A stretch of 64,000 bases of DNA from NCBI GenBank assembly GCA_963377175.1, contig CAUJNA010003248.1, positions 1 through 64,000 on the forward strand, given 5' to 3'. Positions 38,893-48,396 of this stretch are shown piece by piece. The translations under genes were made by a program, and so were the position numbers. This DNA is from Effrenium voratum (taxonomy: Eukaryota; Sar; Dinophyceae; Suessiales; Symbiodiniaceae). The number at the start of each line of letters is the position of its first letter. The first letter of the stretch is position 1. Below the pieces are notes generated by a model. That model saw only the letters and a program-made list of their open reading frames with translations. It was not told the origin of the DNA and ran no database searches.

Positions 38893-38992
38893 GTATTTCT
38901 TTAAATAAGTTTTACATAAAATATAATTATATACTATAAATTATTATTAAATAACATTTCAAGAAAAAACGCATTTAAAGAAATATTGACAC
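38893..38992. promoter_or_regulatory. Divergent promoter region with two TTTAAAGAAATA motifs
   Basis: Two copies of the class-I motif point outward: GTATTTCTTTAAATAA (38893-38908, minus strand) toward the small gene and GCATTTAAAGAAATATTGAC (38971-38990) toward the polymerase-helicase gene. The same core occurs before the three right-end genes. Confidence 0.6.
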
Positions 38993-39019
38993 TATAAAAT
39001 ATATAATATAAATATTATT

Positions 39020-42000
39020 ATGACATCAAAAGCTGTAAAAAGAAATATTAACTCTTTAGAAAGCAAACTCGAAAGGAACAAGGGGAATTTATCAACACAA
39101 CAAAAGGCAAAGGTTAGAGACATTATAGGATTATACACCGACAGGAAAATATCACAATACACAACAGCGGAGAAGATAGTTAATGATTTCATAAAGGCAA
39201 AATCAGAGGATGAAAAGAGCAAGGCAAATCAAAAATACGACCAGGTTATGAACACATATGAAGAGAGAGAACCACTAAACGAAAGAATGAAAAAGAACAA
39301 ACAGGAGAACATAACAAGAGGGCACAAAACAAAACCCAGAGATTACACAATCGGATTTCGTTTTTTTACTATGAGTGGATATGCATCATATAAGGTGAAA
39401 GCATCGTTTAAAGACATTCAAGGCGGGACATATTATCCCATGCATTTTGATGATAAGCATGCTGGAGTGAAGACTGGAAGATGGATAGAGGAATTAGTCA
39501 AGAAGAGAATTTTTAGACTGTATGACAAAAACCTTTTTAAGAAGGTTATTAAAACACTGGCGCAAGATGACGACATCGCTAGGCATTACAAGACAATGAA
39601 GCACTATATAGATGCAGTAGTCATTTATGATGCCGACACGGTAGAAGGAGATATTAAAGATTATGACCCTAAAAAGAAGAACTTAAAAAACGCAAATAAT
39701 ATTGGTATTTTTCATAGATATATGGAAACAGAACTCGACCCGGAATATTGCACTTTTGAGGAAGCCATTAAGGTAAAGCATTATGTTGAAAACGAATGTT
39801 GGATTAACACATTGAATGATTTTTACGGACAAGACAAGAACATGAAGAAGATGACCAGAGAAAGTATTTTGAAACTCATAGACAAAACAGACGAGGAATT
39901 CAAAAACCATGGTGCTTCAATAGAAGACATGCACAAGGCATTTAAAGAGTATGCCATCACCGCCAGAATTTTCGATATTGTGGGTAATTTGATTTTTACA
40001 TTTGACCCACCAAAAAGAAACCACCATATCAAAACATTCTACGCATTAATAAAGAATGACCATATATATACATTAAATAAGGACTTGAAACAATTGAAAT
40101 CAAATTTAGGAATAAAGAAAGAGTATAATATCAATGTTAATGCTTCTACCGACTTTTATTTAAATCATAGAGAGGAACCCATTAAATGCATCATGATTGA
40201 AGAGCTGGATGACATATTAAAACACACCGAACAGGACGAATACACAATGATATATACACACAATGATTTGGCGAAAATGTATTATCAAGCAAAGCAGGCG
40301 GGATATGACCCGAAAATTAAATTTAGTGCGTGTATCATTTCGGAGCTGATGTTTCAATTCAAGATTAAGAAAAGAATAATTACATACAGGATAAAAACAC
40401 AAAATTTGATTGATGCCTTCAATGCAAGTATAACAGTAGAAACTGAAGACACCTATAATAGGATGTCAAGGGCGATGTTTGAATTCAATAAATCATTATT
40501 TAATCCACTGCATAAATCTTATTATAATGACATTGATGTAGAAATTTTAAACAGATGCAGGACAGTAGCACCCGCTGGTAAATTTCATTACTTTTATCAT
40601 AGTAATGAATTACATATAGAGATTGACCAGAACAAGGCATATACACATAATTTAACTAAAATCGTAAAAATTCCAGTGTTTAAACAATTTGACATTTGGA
40701 TGCCTTATGAGTATGGTAAACATGATTTTAATAACATGGGAGAATTATGTTTATTCTTAGTTAAGTTTACTGGAAAACAAACATCATTATTTTTTAATAA
40801 ACCATATAATTTAATATATGGCATGTTTTTAGAAGAGTTTATTGACGAAGTCGAAATTCTATATTTTAAAAAGCCTTCTTCGATTTATGAAGTAGATTAT
40901 AAAAGTATAGTTGAGAACCTATGGAAGACTAACATATCAAATAATTTAGGTGAAGACATCAAGGTTAAAAAGTTGATTTCGAACGTAAATATCGGATTGT
41001 TAGAAAAGGGAACTAACAAGTCTCAGAAGAGTTTAGTATTTGATACATTAAGTGAAGCATTGTATCATCAAAATCTGTATGGAGGAAGAATTAATAAAAT
41101 TAGTGGATTTTATGATGATAAGGTTTTGACAGAGATGACAGATGAATATATTAAAGAATTAGAAAGGAACATAGGCGAGGGATGGGTTTTAGAATTTAAG
41201 GCTCATGATAATGATGATGATAGGTACCGGAATTCTGATGACGGCACATATAAATTTTGGAAAAATAATATGTATTATCACAATCATTGTCGCGAATGTT
41301 ATAAAATTATAGATGGTAAAAAATACGATATCAAAAACGTTGAGAAAGAGTCAGAAGTCAAATATTACACATTGACAACGACACATAAACAAGACTTAAC
41401 CAATGGCTTTAGGTATATTAAAGAGCTACTCATGCAACGACATAATTTTAAAATGCATAAAGATTATAAAACATTGAAAAACAACAATATCAATGTGCAT
41501 AGTGTTAAAACCGATGCCTTCATTATTGATAGGAAAAATATTGACAAGGCCAAAACATTGATTAAGTTTTCAACCAAAAGGGGAGGATGGAGAGCTGAAG
41601 ATAATAAACAAGTATCACCACCGAGTGATATATACAAAATTAAGGTTAATGAGTTATCAGAAATTCCGACTTACAATAATGTAAAAATTCGTGTTAAAGA
41701 CGAATACGACACCAAAAGCATTTGTGAGCAAATTGTGTCGTGTCATCCGGTTTTACTAAAAGCAAAACTGGCTGGAAGTGGCAAGAGTTATATAGGCGAA
41801 TATATGAAAAATCTAGGTTATAATGTGTTATTCGTATGTTCTAATAACAAGCAGAAGCAAGAAACCGAAGCCGACGCCGTAACATTAAACAAGTTTTTCA
41901 GTATTCCAATAGAAGCTGGAGAAAGACTACCGACATTTGACCATTCTGATTATAATTGTATTGTGTTTGATGAGCTAGGTATGGCGGGCAATTATATTTT

Positions 42001-43024
42001 GAACAGAGTTAGGGAGTTTAAGGATACGTACCCAGAGAAGATAATTATAGGAACTGCTGACGGGAAGCAGTTGAAACCTATAGCTGATTTAACTAACACC
42101 CAGGACCACGAGACATATTTAAACAACTGTCTTAATCAAATATTTAAATATAAGATTTATCTTAAGATATCTAAGAGACTTAAGACAGAAGAAGATAAAA
42201 TTAAATTGAATGATATATATAATGACATTTGGAAAAATAAACTGCCCATTAAGGAAATAGTAAATAAACATTTTGAAACTACAAGCGACATCATGGAAGG
42301 AGAGCATAACATAGCCTATACTAATGCTAGGTGCAAATGGGTAAGCAAAACCGTAAGAAATAATTTAGGAAAGACAGATAAATATGAAATTGGAGAGCAT
42401 GTGATATGCAGAGTTTATAAAAAGGATATGGGGCAGGTGTTTAATGTAAATATTACTTATGAAATTATTAGTATTGATGATTGGAAAGTAGAAATCCAAG
42501 ATATCAAAAGTAAAACTATATTCATGACAAACACCACGACTTTAGACAAGCACTTTATACATGCTTATTGTGCTACATGCCATTCGTCTCAAGGGGCTTC
42601 TCTAGATAAAAGCATTACTATACACGAATGGGACAAATCGCATTTGGTCAGCCGTGAGTGGATTTGGACAGCCCTCACGAGATGCAGAGATATCAATAAA
42701 GTCAAGTTTTTCAAAGCAGACGTAGATGATACTGATTTAAATGAAGCACAAGTAACCAGATATTTAGAACATAAGATTAAACAATATAAATTACAAGACA
42801 TGAAAGCAGAGAGAGAGATAGACAACAAACAATATATTGATGTCAAATGGTTATTTGACAGGCTTAATACCAGATGTAATAAATGCAGTTCAGATTTTGA
42901 CATAGAAATAAATAATGGAGTAATAAATAGCAATATGACAGCCCAACGAATAAACAACGATTATGCCCATCATAAGGAAAACTGTATATCTTACTGTTTA
43001 AACTGTAATCGCCGGGAAAAATAA
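39020..43024 (+). CDS. Polymerase - SF1 helicase - HNH-like fusion protein
   Basis: 1,334 aa, the probable replicase. The N-terminal ~500 residues are unassigned. The middle has family-B-like polymerase signatures: motif A HIEIDQNKAYT (D536), motif B KKLISNVNIGL (about 651-660) and motif C SVKTDAFI (D832). A superfamily-1 helicase follows: Walker A AGSGKS (K922), Walker B VFDELG (D984, E985), GTADGKQLKPI, HSSQGASLD and TALTRCR (1217-1223). The C-terminus holds CNKCSSDF, TAQRINNDYAHHKENC and CLNCN, a zinc-bound HNH/endonuclease-VII-like finger. Such an all-in-one replicase differs from the protein-primed PolB of classical Polintons and the primase-S3 helicase of many PLVs. The polymerase assignment rests on short motifs; helicase identity is firm. 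Confidence 0.85.
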   Translation: MTSKAVKRNINSLESKLERNKGNLSTQQKAKVRDIIGLYTDRKISQYTTAEKIVNDFIKAKSEDEKSKANQKYDQVMNTYEEREPLNERMKKNKQENITRGHKTKPRDYTIGFRFFTMSGYASYKVKASFKDIQGGTYYPMHFDDKHAGVKTGRWIEELVKKRIFRLYDKNLFKKVIKTLAQDDDIARHYKTMKHYIDAVVIYDADTVEGDIKDYDPKKKNLKNANNIGIFHRYMETELDPEYCTFEEAIKVKHYVENECWINTLNDFYGQDKNMKKMTRESILKLIDKTDEEFKNHGASIEDMHKAFKEYAITARIFDIVGNLIFTFDPPKRNHHIKTFYALIKNDHIYTLNKDLKQLKSNLGIKKEYNINVNASTDFYLNHREEPIKCIMIEELDDILKHTEQDEYTMIYTHNDLAKMYYQAKQAGYDPKIKFSACIISELMFQFKIKKRIITYRIKTQNLIDAFNASITVETEDTYNRMSRAMFEFNKSLFNPLHKSYYNDIDVEILNRCRTVAPAGKFHYFYHSNELHIEIDQNKAYTHNLTKIVKIPVFKQFDIWMPYEYGKHDFNNMGELCLFLVKFTGKQTSLFFNKPYNLIYGMFLEEFIDEVEILYFKKPSSIYEVDYKSIVENLWKTNISNNLGEDIKVKKLISNVNIGLLEKGTNKSQKSLVFDTLSEALYHQNLYGGRINKISGFYDDKVLTEMTDEYIKELERNIGEGWVLEFKAHDNDDDRYRNSDDGTYKFWKNNMYYHNHCRECYKIIDGKKYDIKNVEKESEVKYYTLTTTHKQDLTNGFRYIKELLMQRHNFKMHKDYKTLKNNNINVHSVKTDAFIIDRKNIDKAKTLIKFSTKRGGWRAEDNKQVSPPSDIYKIKVNELSEIPTYNNVKIRVKDEYDTKSICEQIVSCHPVLLKAKLAGSGKSYIGEYMKNLGYNVLFVCSNNKQKQETEADAVTLNKFFSIPIEAGERLPTFDHSDYNCIVFDELGMAGNYILNRVREFKDTYPEKIIIGTADGKQLKPIADLTNTQDHETYLNNCLNQIFKYKIYLKISKRLKTEEDKIKLNDIYNDIWKNKLPIKEIVNKHFETTSDIMEGEHNIAYTNARCKWVSKTVRNNLGKTDKYEIGEHVICRVYKKDMGQVFNVNITYEIISIDDWKVEIQDIKSKTIFMTNTTTLDKHFIHAYCATCHSSQGASLDKSITIHEWDKSHLVSREWIWTALTRCRDINKVKFFKADVDDTDLNEAQVTRYLEHKIKQYKLQDMKAEREIDNKQYIDVKWLFDRLNTRCNKCSSDFDIEINNGVINSNMTAQRINNDYAHHKENCISYCLNCNRREK

Positions 43025-43041
43025 TATCTATCTTATTTTAT

Positions 43042-43950
43042 ATGGCATCTAAGCAAGATATTATTAATAATGTTTATTATGATAAAGGAGGCTTCGGGTC
43101 AAAGAACCGCACTTTACAAGAAGCAAGACAAAAAGATAAATCAATTACTATAAACGATATTAATGAGTTTTTTAGGAAGAATGTAGAACAGAAAGCCAAG
43201 CCAAGAGGACAGAATTCATTTGTAGCTCCTAACGCATATTATGAGTTTCAAATTGATTTATTTTTCATTAATGATATCCCTAAACAAAAAATGAAAGTTG
43301 GCATGATGTGTATTGACATATTTTCTAAGTATATGGTTGTTGTCCCGCTTATGTCAAAACAGCCAGCGGACATTTTAGCAGGACTGATGGAATGTATTAA
43401 AAAAATGGGTGGAAAGCCCAAACTAATTTATATTGACGATGAAGGAGCTTATAATAATCAAAGTGTTATAGATTTCTTGAAAGATGAAAAAATAGAATTA
43501 CATAGAACCAGAGGTCACCCAGCATTCGCGGAGAGGGCGATAAGGACGTTTAAAGATAGCTTGTATAAGAGGGTTGAAAACGATGAGAAAAAAGGAAAGG
43601 CTATTCAATGGACAGACTACATACACGAGATTATATTAACTTATAACAATGGAATAAAGCACACTTCGCACGGCTTAACACCGTCAGAAGCAAGAAAGCC
43701 TAAACATCAATTAGAAGTGAGTTTAAACTTAGGTATGAAAGCCAAAAGAAATAGAGTTTATCCAGATTTAAATGTAGGAAATGAAGTTAAGATATTCAGG
43801 AAAAGGAAACCAAACGAAAAGGAGAGAGTAGGAGTATGGACTAAACAAACCTACAAAATAGCAAAGATTGAAAAGAAGTTAGGACAGGAATATTATTATA
43901 TTGAAAATTATGACAGGGCATTTTTGAGACATGAGTTATTAAAGGTATAA
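43042..43950 (+). CDS. Retrovirus-type (RVE) integrase
   Basis: 302 aa; would insert the element using its terminal repeats. The catalytic core has FQIDLFF (D72), LIYIDDEGAYNN (D133) and PAFAERAIRTFK (E164), the DDE triad, with a shorter last spacing than usual. The N-terminus is helical. The C-terminus (NVGNEVKIFRKRK...) resembles an SH3-like DNA-binding domain. It starts 17 bp after the replicase stop. The 5-bp duplication at the element ends suits this enzyme class. Confidence 0.93.
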   Translation: MASKQDIINNVYYDKGGFGSKNRTLQEARQKDKSITINDINEFFRKNVEQKAKPRGQNSFVAPNAYYEFQIDLFFINDIPKQKMKVGMMCIDIFSKYMVVVPLMSKQPADILAGLMECIKKMGGKPKLIYIDDEGAYNNQSVIDFLKDEKIELHRTRGHPAFAERAIRTFKDSLYKRVENDEKKGKAIQWTDYIHEIILTYNNGIKHTSHGLTPSEARKPKHQLEVSLNLGMKAKRNRVYPDLNVGNEVKIFRKRKPNEKERVGVWTKQTYKIAKIEKKLGQEYYYIENYDRAFLRHELLKV

Positions 43951-43969
43951 ATTTATTTCTTGGAAAAAA

Positions 43970-43989
43970 GTATTTAAAGAAATAAAAAC
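43970..43989 (+). promoter_or_regulatory. Class-I (early-type) promoter motif
   Basis: GTATTTAAAGAAATAAAAAC, about 20 bp before the TATATATTATAATAGAAATG start context of the first right-end gene; repeated at 44630 and 45272. Confidence 0.55.
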
Positions 43990-44008
43990 TATATATATTA
44001 TAATAGAA

Positions 44009-44551
44009 ATGATGGAAACCGTAATCAATAATTATATCAATAAAAAATGCTATGATTGTTGCCACTTAAAAAAAGAAAACATGGAATTGTATAAATTGAA
44101 TTTACCTAATGGAATAGTTAATCATATTATCGATTATGCTTTGAGTGAAGAAGATGAATGTGAAATTTGTCAGGAATGGAGAGATAATCAAGAATTAATC
44201 AGATGTCATTTAAATCTGAAAAGAAGACATAATAGAAATGTTGAAGACAACATTATAATATTTCTAACTGTGTATCAAAGACCACCTTATAGTTATGTTA
44301 GAGCATTTCTCAAAATCAGTAAGAAAAGATATGAACTGATTGACCACATTTTATGGATGTTGTTGCATCGTAGAAAAGAGGGGTCTGATTTAAAAGAAGA
44401 CATTAAATCATATATTGAAAGCAATAAGTTTAATGTGAAAAATACCGTGAAAACTATTAATATTATTTTTGAACTGATGCATGACAAACGTAAGATATTT
44501 ACACAATTTAATAATCATCAATTAACTTATTACCCTGAACTTAAATTATAA
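44009..44551 (+). CDS. Paralogous right-end protein A (F-box-like motif)
   Basis: 180 aa. MMETVINNYINKKCYDCCH gives a Cys-rich start; then LYKLNLPNGIVNHIIDYAL resembles the short helix of an F-box (LP...I...I..Y). The rest is helical with a second Cys pair (CEICQEW). It is about 60% identical by eye to the next gene, including identical ends (YYPELKL). The class-I motif GTATTTAAAGAAATAAAAAC lies at 43970. A role in engaging the host ubiquitin system is a guess. Confidence 0.75.
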   Translation: MMETVINNYINKKCYDCCHLKKENMELYKLNLPNGIVNHIIDYALSEEDECEICQEWRDNQELIRCHLNLKRRHNRNVEDNIIIFLTVYQRPPYSYVRAFLKISKKRYELIDHILWMLLHRRKEGSDLKEDIKSYIESNKFNVKNTVKTINIIFELMHDKRKIFTQFNNHQLTYYPELKL

Positions 44552-44629
44552 TCATACTATAATAATAACATCTAAAATATTATATGTTATAATTATATTT
44601 CAATATTTAATTTTATTTCTTGTAAAAAA

Positions 44630-44649
44630 GTATTTAAAGAAATAAAAAC
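44630..44649 (+). promoter_or_regulatory. Class-I (early-type) promoter motif
   Basis: Identical 20-mer to that at 43970, preceding right-end protein B, in a ~100-bp block repeated almost unchanged before 45309. Confidence 0.55.
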
Positions 44650-44668
44650 TATATATATTATAATAGAA

Positions 44669-45193
44669 ATGATGGAAACCGAAATCAATAATTATATCAA
44701 TAGGAAATGCTACGATTGTTGCCACTTCAAAAAGGAAAATATGGAATTATATAAATTGAATTTACCTAATGGAATAGTTAATAATATTATTGATTATTCT
44801 TTGGGTAAAGAAAATTTATGTAAAATTTGTAGAAATTGGAGATATTACCAAGAAGCAATCGAATGTAATTTGGATATTAAAAGGTTTAATGAAAGAAATG
44901 TTGAAGATGACATTTTGATATTTTTAACTGTGTATAAAATACCACCTTATGATTATGTTAGAGCATTTATGAAAATCAGTAAGAAAAAGTATGAAATGAT
45001 TGACTACATATTATGGATGTTGGAGTATCAAAGAAAAGAAGGGTTTGATGTAAAAAAAATCATTAAATCATATATTGAAAGTGAACAGTTTAATGTTAAC
45101 AATATGGTGATAGATATTAATCTTATTTTTAAAATGATGTATGAAAGAGGTAAGATATATCAATTAAATTATTATCCTGAACTTAAATTATAA
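44669..45193 (+). CDS. Paralogous right-end protein B (F-box-like motif)
   Basis: 174 aa, a tandem duplicate of the preceding gene. It has the same N-terminal Cys-rich motif, the same LPNGIVNNIIDY helix, CKICRNW in place of CEICQEW, and the same last seven residues. The ~100 bp upstream are nearly identical too (class-I motif at 44630), so the duplication unit included the promoter. Confidence 0.75.
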   Translation: MMETEINNYINRKCYDCCHFKKENMELYKLNLPNGIVNNIIDYSLGKENLCKICRNWRYYQEAIECNLDIKRFNERNVEDDILIFLTVYKIPPYDYVRAFMKISKKKYEMIDYILWMLEYQRKEGFDVKKIIKSYIESEQFNVNNMVIDINLIFKMMYERGKIYQLNYYPELKL

Positions 45194-45271
45194 TCATAAT
45201 ATAATTATAACATGTAAAATATTATATGTTATAATTATATTTCAATATTTAATTTTATTTCTTGTAAAAAA

Positions 45272-45291
45272 GTATTTAAAGAAATAAACAC
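45272..45291 (+). promoter_or_regulatory. Class-I (early-type) promoter motif
   Basis: GTATTTAAAGAAATAAACAC, one substitution from the copies at 43970 and 44630, preceding the last gene of the provirus. Confidence 0.55.
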
Positions 45292-45308
45292 TATATATTA
45301 TAATAGAA

Positions 45309-45782
45309 ATGGAACTTAACAATTTACCATTAGAAATTAGATTGAATATTATGTCATATAACTGTTATGATATATGTCCTTACAGGTATAACGATATCAT
45401 TAAACACCCTTTTCCAACTTGGGAAAAGGTAAAAAGAAATCCATTCTGGATAATGTCTTTGACTGAATATTTAGATGGTAAAAAATCTGAATATGAAATA
45501 TACTTAGAATTAAAAACATTTTACGATTATTCTTACATATTTAATATTGAATATAAGTTTAAGCATCTATGGTTTATTAATAATATTGATGATATGAACA
45601 TTAATGGTAGAAAAATACTGACAAGTCAATATTATGACGCTATGAGAGCACTTTTATCAATGATGCCATTTAGAACAGAAGCAGAATGGCATATCCGGTT
45701 TTATCATATATTAGGCACTGAAGACTTCTACAAAAGCGAAGAAGAAGTTAGCGATAATGAAAGTGTTGGTAGCTATTATTAA
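45309..45782 (+). CDS. Right-end F-box-like protein
   Basis: 157 aa beginning MELNNLPLEIRLNIMSYNC, an F-box-like helix. The rest is unrelated in detail to the two preceding paralogs and ends in an acidic tail. It shares their ~100-bp upstream region and class-I motif (45272). It is the last gene before the right TIR; it may be a diverged relative or a different gene captured behind a duplicated promoter. Confidence 0.7.
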   Translation: MELNNLPLEIRLNIMSYNCYDICPYRYNDIIKHPFPTWEKVKRNPFWIMSLTEYLDGKKSEYEIYLELKTFYDYSYIFNIEYKFKHLWFINNIDDMNINGRKILTSQYYDAMRALLSMMPFRTEAEWHIRFYHILGTEDFYKSEEEVSDNESVGSYY

Positions 45783-45790
45783 TTTCATAA

Positions 45791-46307
45791 CCATACTATG
45801 ATTATAACATTTATACCCTTATATGTTATAATTATAATGTCAGTATAGCGTTTTATATATTGAAGATAAAATCCTACAAGGGACACCACGCCCCAAAAAA
45901 ATATATGATGAAACTGATGAAACGAAGGAGGGAGTGATGTTGTTGCTGTTCTATTTTTTGTCCGGGAAATGGACAAATCGTTTTTAGACAGTTCGAATAT
46001 TTTTTTGATGACAAATATTTTTTGCAATATATTTTGCAAAATTTATTTTTTTGAAATGGATGAGGTGAGGAGATTGAGGAAATGACATTTTGAGAGGTAT
46101 ATGATGAAATGAATGAGGCGAGGAGAAAGGAGAAAAGGATGGCGAAAATTTTGGAAAAATGATGATAAAAAAACGGATGAGATGGACAGAAAGGAATGTA
46201 GAAAAATGATGAAAACAAATAAGGGTAGAAGATGGAAGATGAAAAAAAGTGTAGGGTGGGGGGTATGTATGAAGCAATTTATTTGCGGGGCGTGGCCCTC
46301 CACTACT
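45791..46307 (-). repeat. Right terminal inverted repeat of the provirus
   Basis: Reverse complement of the left TIR, 517 bp, purine-rich on the + strand. It lacks the 36-bp hairpin-forming insertion of the left copy. Confidence 0.93.
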
Positions 46308-47854
46308 CCTTTTCGGGGGGTTTAAAGGAAGCAAACAGCTCAGCTTGGCACCCCCCTACTTTGACACGACGTACTCAAATACGCCGCTTCGCAGATGTCG
46401 CGCGAGGTTCGCGCATCGGTGACAGACCCTCAGGTATGGCTGCACGTGCTGTGTTCACAAACTGTTTGAGATAGTTGGCGCATATGTTTCACCAACCAAG
46501 GCAAAGCAGGCCAAAGCTGAGAATTGCATGGCACCTATAAGTATCCCTGCTTGCCTGACATGGTGTGCGCTTCACTACGTAGTAGCTCTACGGGAGAGCA
46601 CGATTGTTCGCGCATAGACCGCGCATTGCCCAATCCCACAAGGCAAGGACTCATGGTTGGTAAACTGACCAAAAAACAAGACTGAATCCGTAGGCCCAGA
46701 TGGTAGTGGTTTCCCTTGTCCGTGTCCCACTGCGCATTTCTGAGCAGGATTGGAGATCCCCTTGATGCTAAACGTCCCAGGTGACCTTCTGATCGTAGTC
46801 GGTTTGCCCACTTGTGAGCCCTCCAGCCAATTTGCCTTCTGAGTAGGCTCCAGCTGCGACTACTACTGGCGTGCATGCCGAAGCGCCGCTTGGTTTCGTT
46901 TGTCATCGAGTGCAGACAGCACGGGCGGAGCTGTTTCACCCACGCTCATCGCTTTGGTGCTGGTGCCCGAGACACTTGCCGAGTTATGAAACTGATCGTG
47001 CGACCACGGCAAATGTTGCGCCTTGTGACCGTTATGAAGTGTGTGTTTCACAGTGTGAGGATCAACTCCGTGAACGAGCTGACAGGGGGCAAGGACAATT
47101 GCTGCGTGTTTGTTTTTCTTCTTTGTTTATCAGTCTTGATTTGTTCAGAGTTTGGATGCACAAGGATCCCGAGTTTTATCACCTCGTGCGCGCAAAAAGC
47201 TGCGAACATCACATCCTTGCAGGACGTGAAGATCTTCTCGAATGACCCGCTTGCTCGACCAGAAAATCTGAAGGATGGCAACCTGTGCTCCCACGATGAG
47301 GAGACTTGCACGGGAAAGGCCCTTCTTGTGATCAAACGGTCCATGTAATGGCAACCCAGGACTTATTTTTAGTCTGGTCAATCAGTCCAAGTTTAGAGGG
47401 AATCCCTCACGTTGCATTGAAACACGGCCCACATTTTCCGGTTGATTATTCTGCTGAACGCATCTGAATGACGTGCCAAGCCTCTGAGAGTACCTCGTGC
47501 TCAGGCCCTTGCTTCCGGGCATGCTTGTGAGAATGTTTGGGTGTGGGGCGGGGCCATCTTCTTGTGATTCCCCAGAAAATCCGCTTTAGATATCCCACAA
47601 AAGACCATTTTTCCGCCGCCACTTCATTAATTCCCTCTGTGTTTCAGCTAGTGATTTTTTCGTCGATGGGTCCGCGCACGTGGAGTCTGTAGACCTCGAG
47701 ACTGTTTGCAGGAGCTGTTTGGGTACCTTTGCTACAAGAAGTGCTCCCTGCTGACCAACGGCAAGGCGCCTTGAAGGCTCCAAGTGGCTGATGGAAAGTC
47801 TCAAGACGGTCTGCAATCTAGATCATGGTTTCCAAATAAAGCGTCCATCGGAAG

Positions 47855-48010
47855 ATGTTTGTTGTGTGATTTGTTTGATTGCCGTGTCAATGTTGGTTGT
47901 TTGGTTTGCATTGTGTTGTTGCTTTTTTGTGGTTCTTTTTTGTTGCTCTGTTGAGTTTGTTTGTGTTGTTTTGTGTTTGTTGCTTGTGTTTTACGTCGTA
48001 TGGTTTTTGC
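47855..48010. repeat. T/G-rich low-complexity tract
   Basis: Runs of TTGTTTG, TGTTGT and GTTTGTGTTG with almost no A on this strand; the strand-complementary style to the A/C-rich tract 400 bp downstream. Confidence 0.7.
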
Positions 48011-48396
48011 TTATCCACTTTGGATAGCTTTTAGGTACCTGCCACTTCCGAGCCTGTCCCTGGCTCTAACAGGCGAAATGACACTGAAGAGCTGCAAGCT
48101 TGACCCCTTTACAATTGCAGCTTGTGCTTGGTTTGTCCTCCTTGGGACATGGTAGAAAGGCAGACGTCCTAAACTATATCATGCCATTCGGTCCGATGCT
48201 GACAAAAGCACCAGTCAGTCGCCTGCCCGAGAATCAGGCTGAAGGCTGGCCCCCATTTCACTCAGGGAAAGGTTGTTTCTGAGTCAAAATACTTTATCTC
48301 GCAGGAGTTTACAGAGCTCCAAGAGCAGCCAAGAAGTCAGTGCACATAGGAGCTTGTTTGCCATCCCTTGCAACAACCGAGATTGGCTCAAGGCCC

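Larger units (their letters stand above)
25473..46307. mobile_element. Polinton-like provirus (Maverick/PLV type), 20.8 kb
   Basis: An AT-rich block with sharp borders in GC-richer host DNA. The termini read AGTAGTGG...CCACTACT, matching the AG...CT ends of Polintons. The terminal inverted repeats are about 0.5 kb, and a 5-bp duplication, CCTTT, flanks them. The gene set includes a double-jelly-roll-type major capsid candidate, a penton candidate, a FtsK/HerA-type ATPase, an RVE integrase, a polymerase-helicase fusion, a lipase, an S74 fibre and a cytosine MTase. I recognised no adenovirus-like protease. All hallmark frames are intact and the TIRs are near-identical, so the insertion looks recent. 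Large DNA viruses also carry some of these genes, but the size, TIRs and integrase favour the Polinton-like group. Confidence 0.93.
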
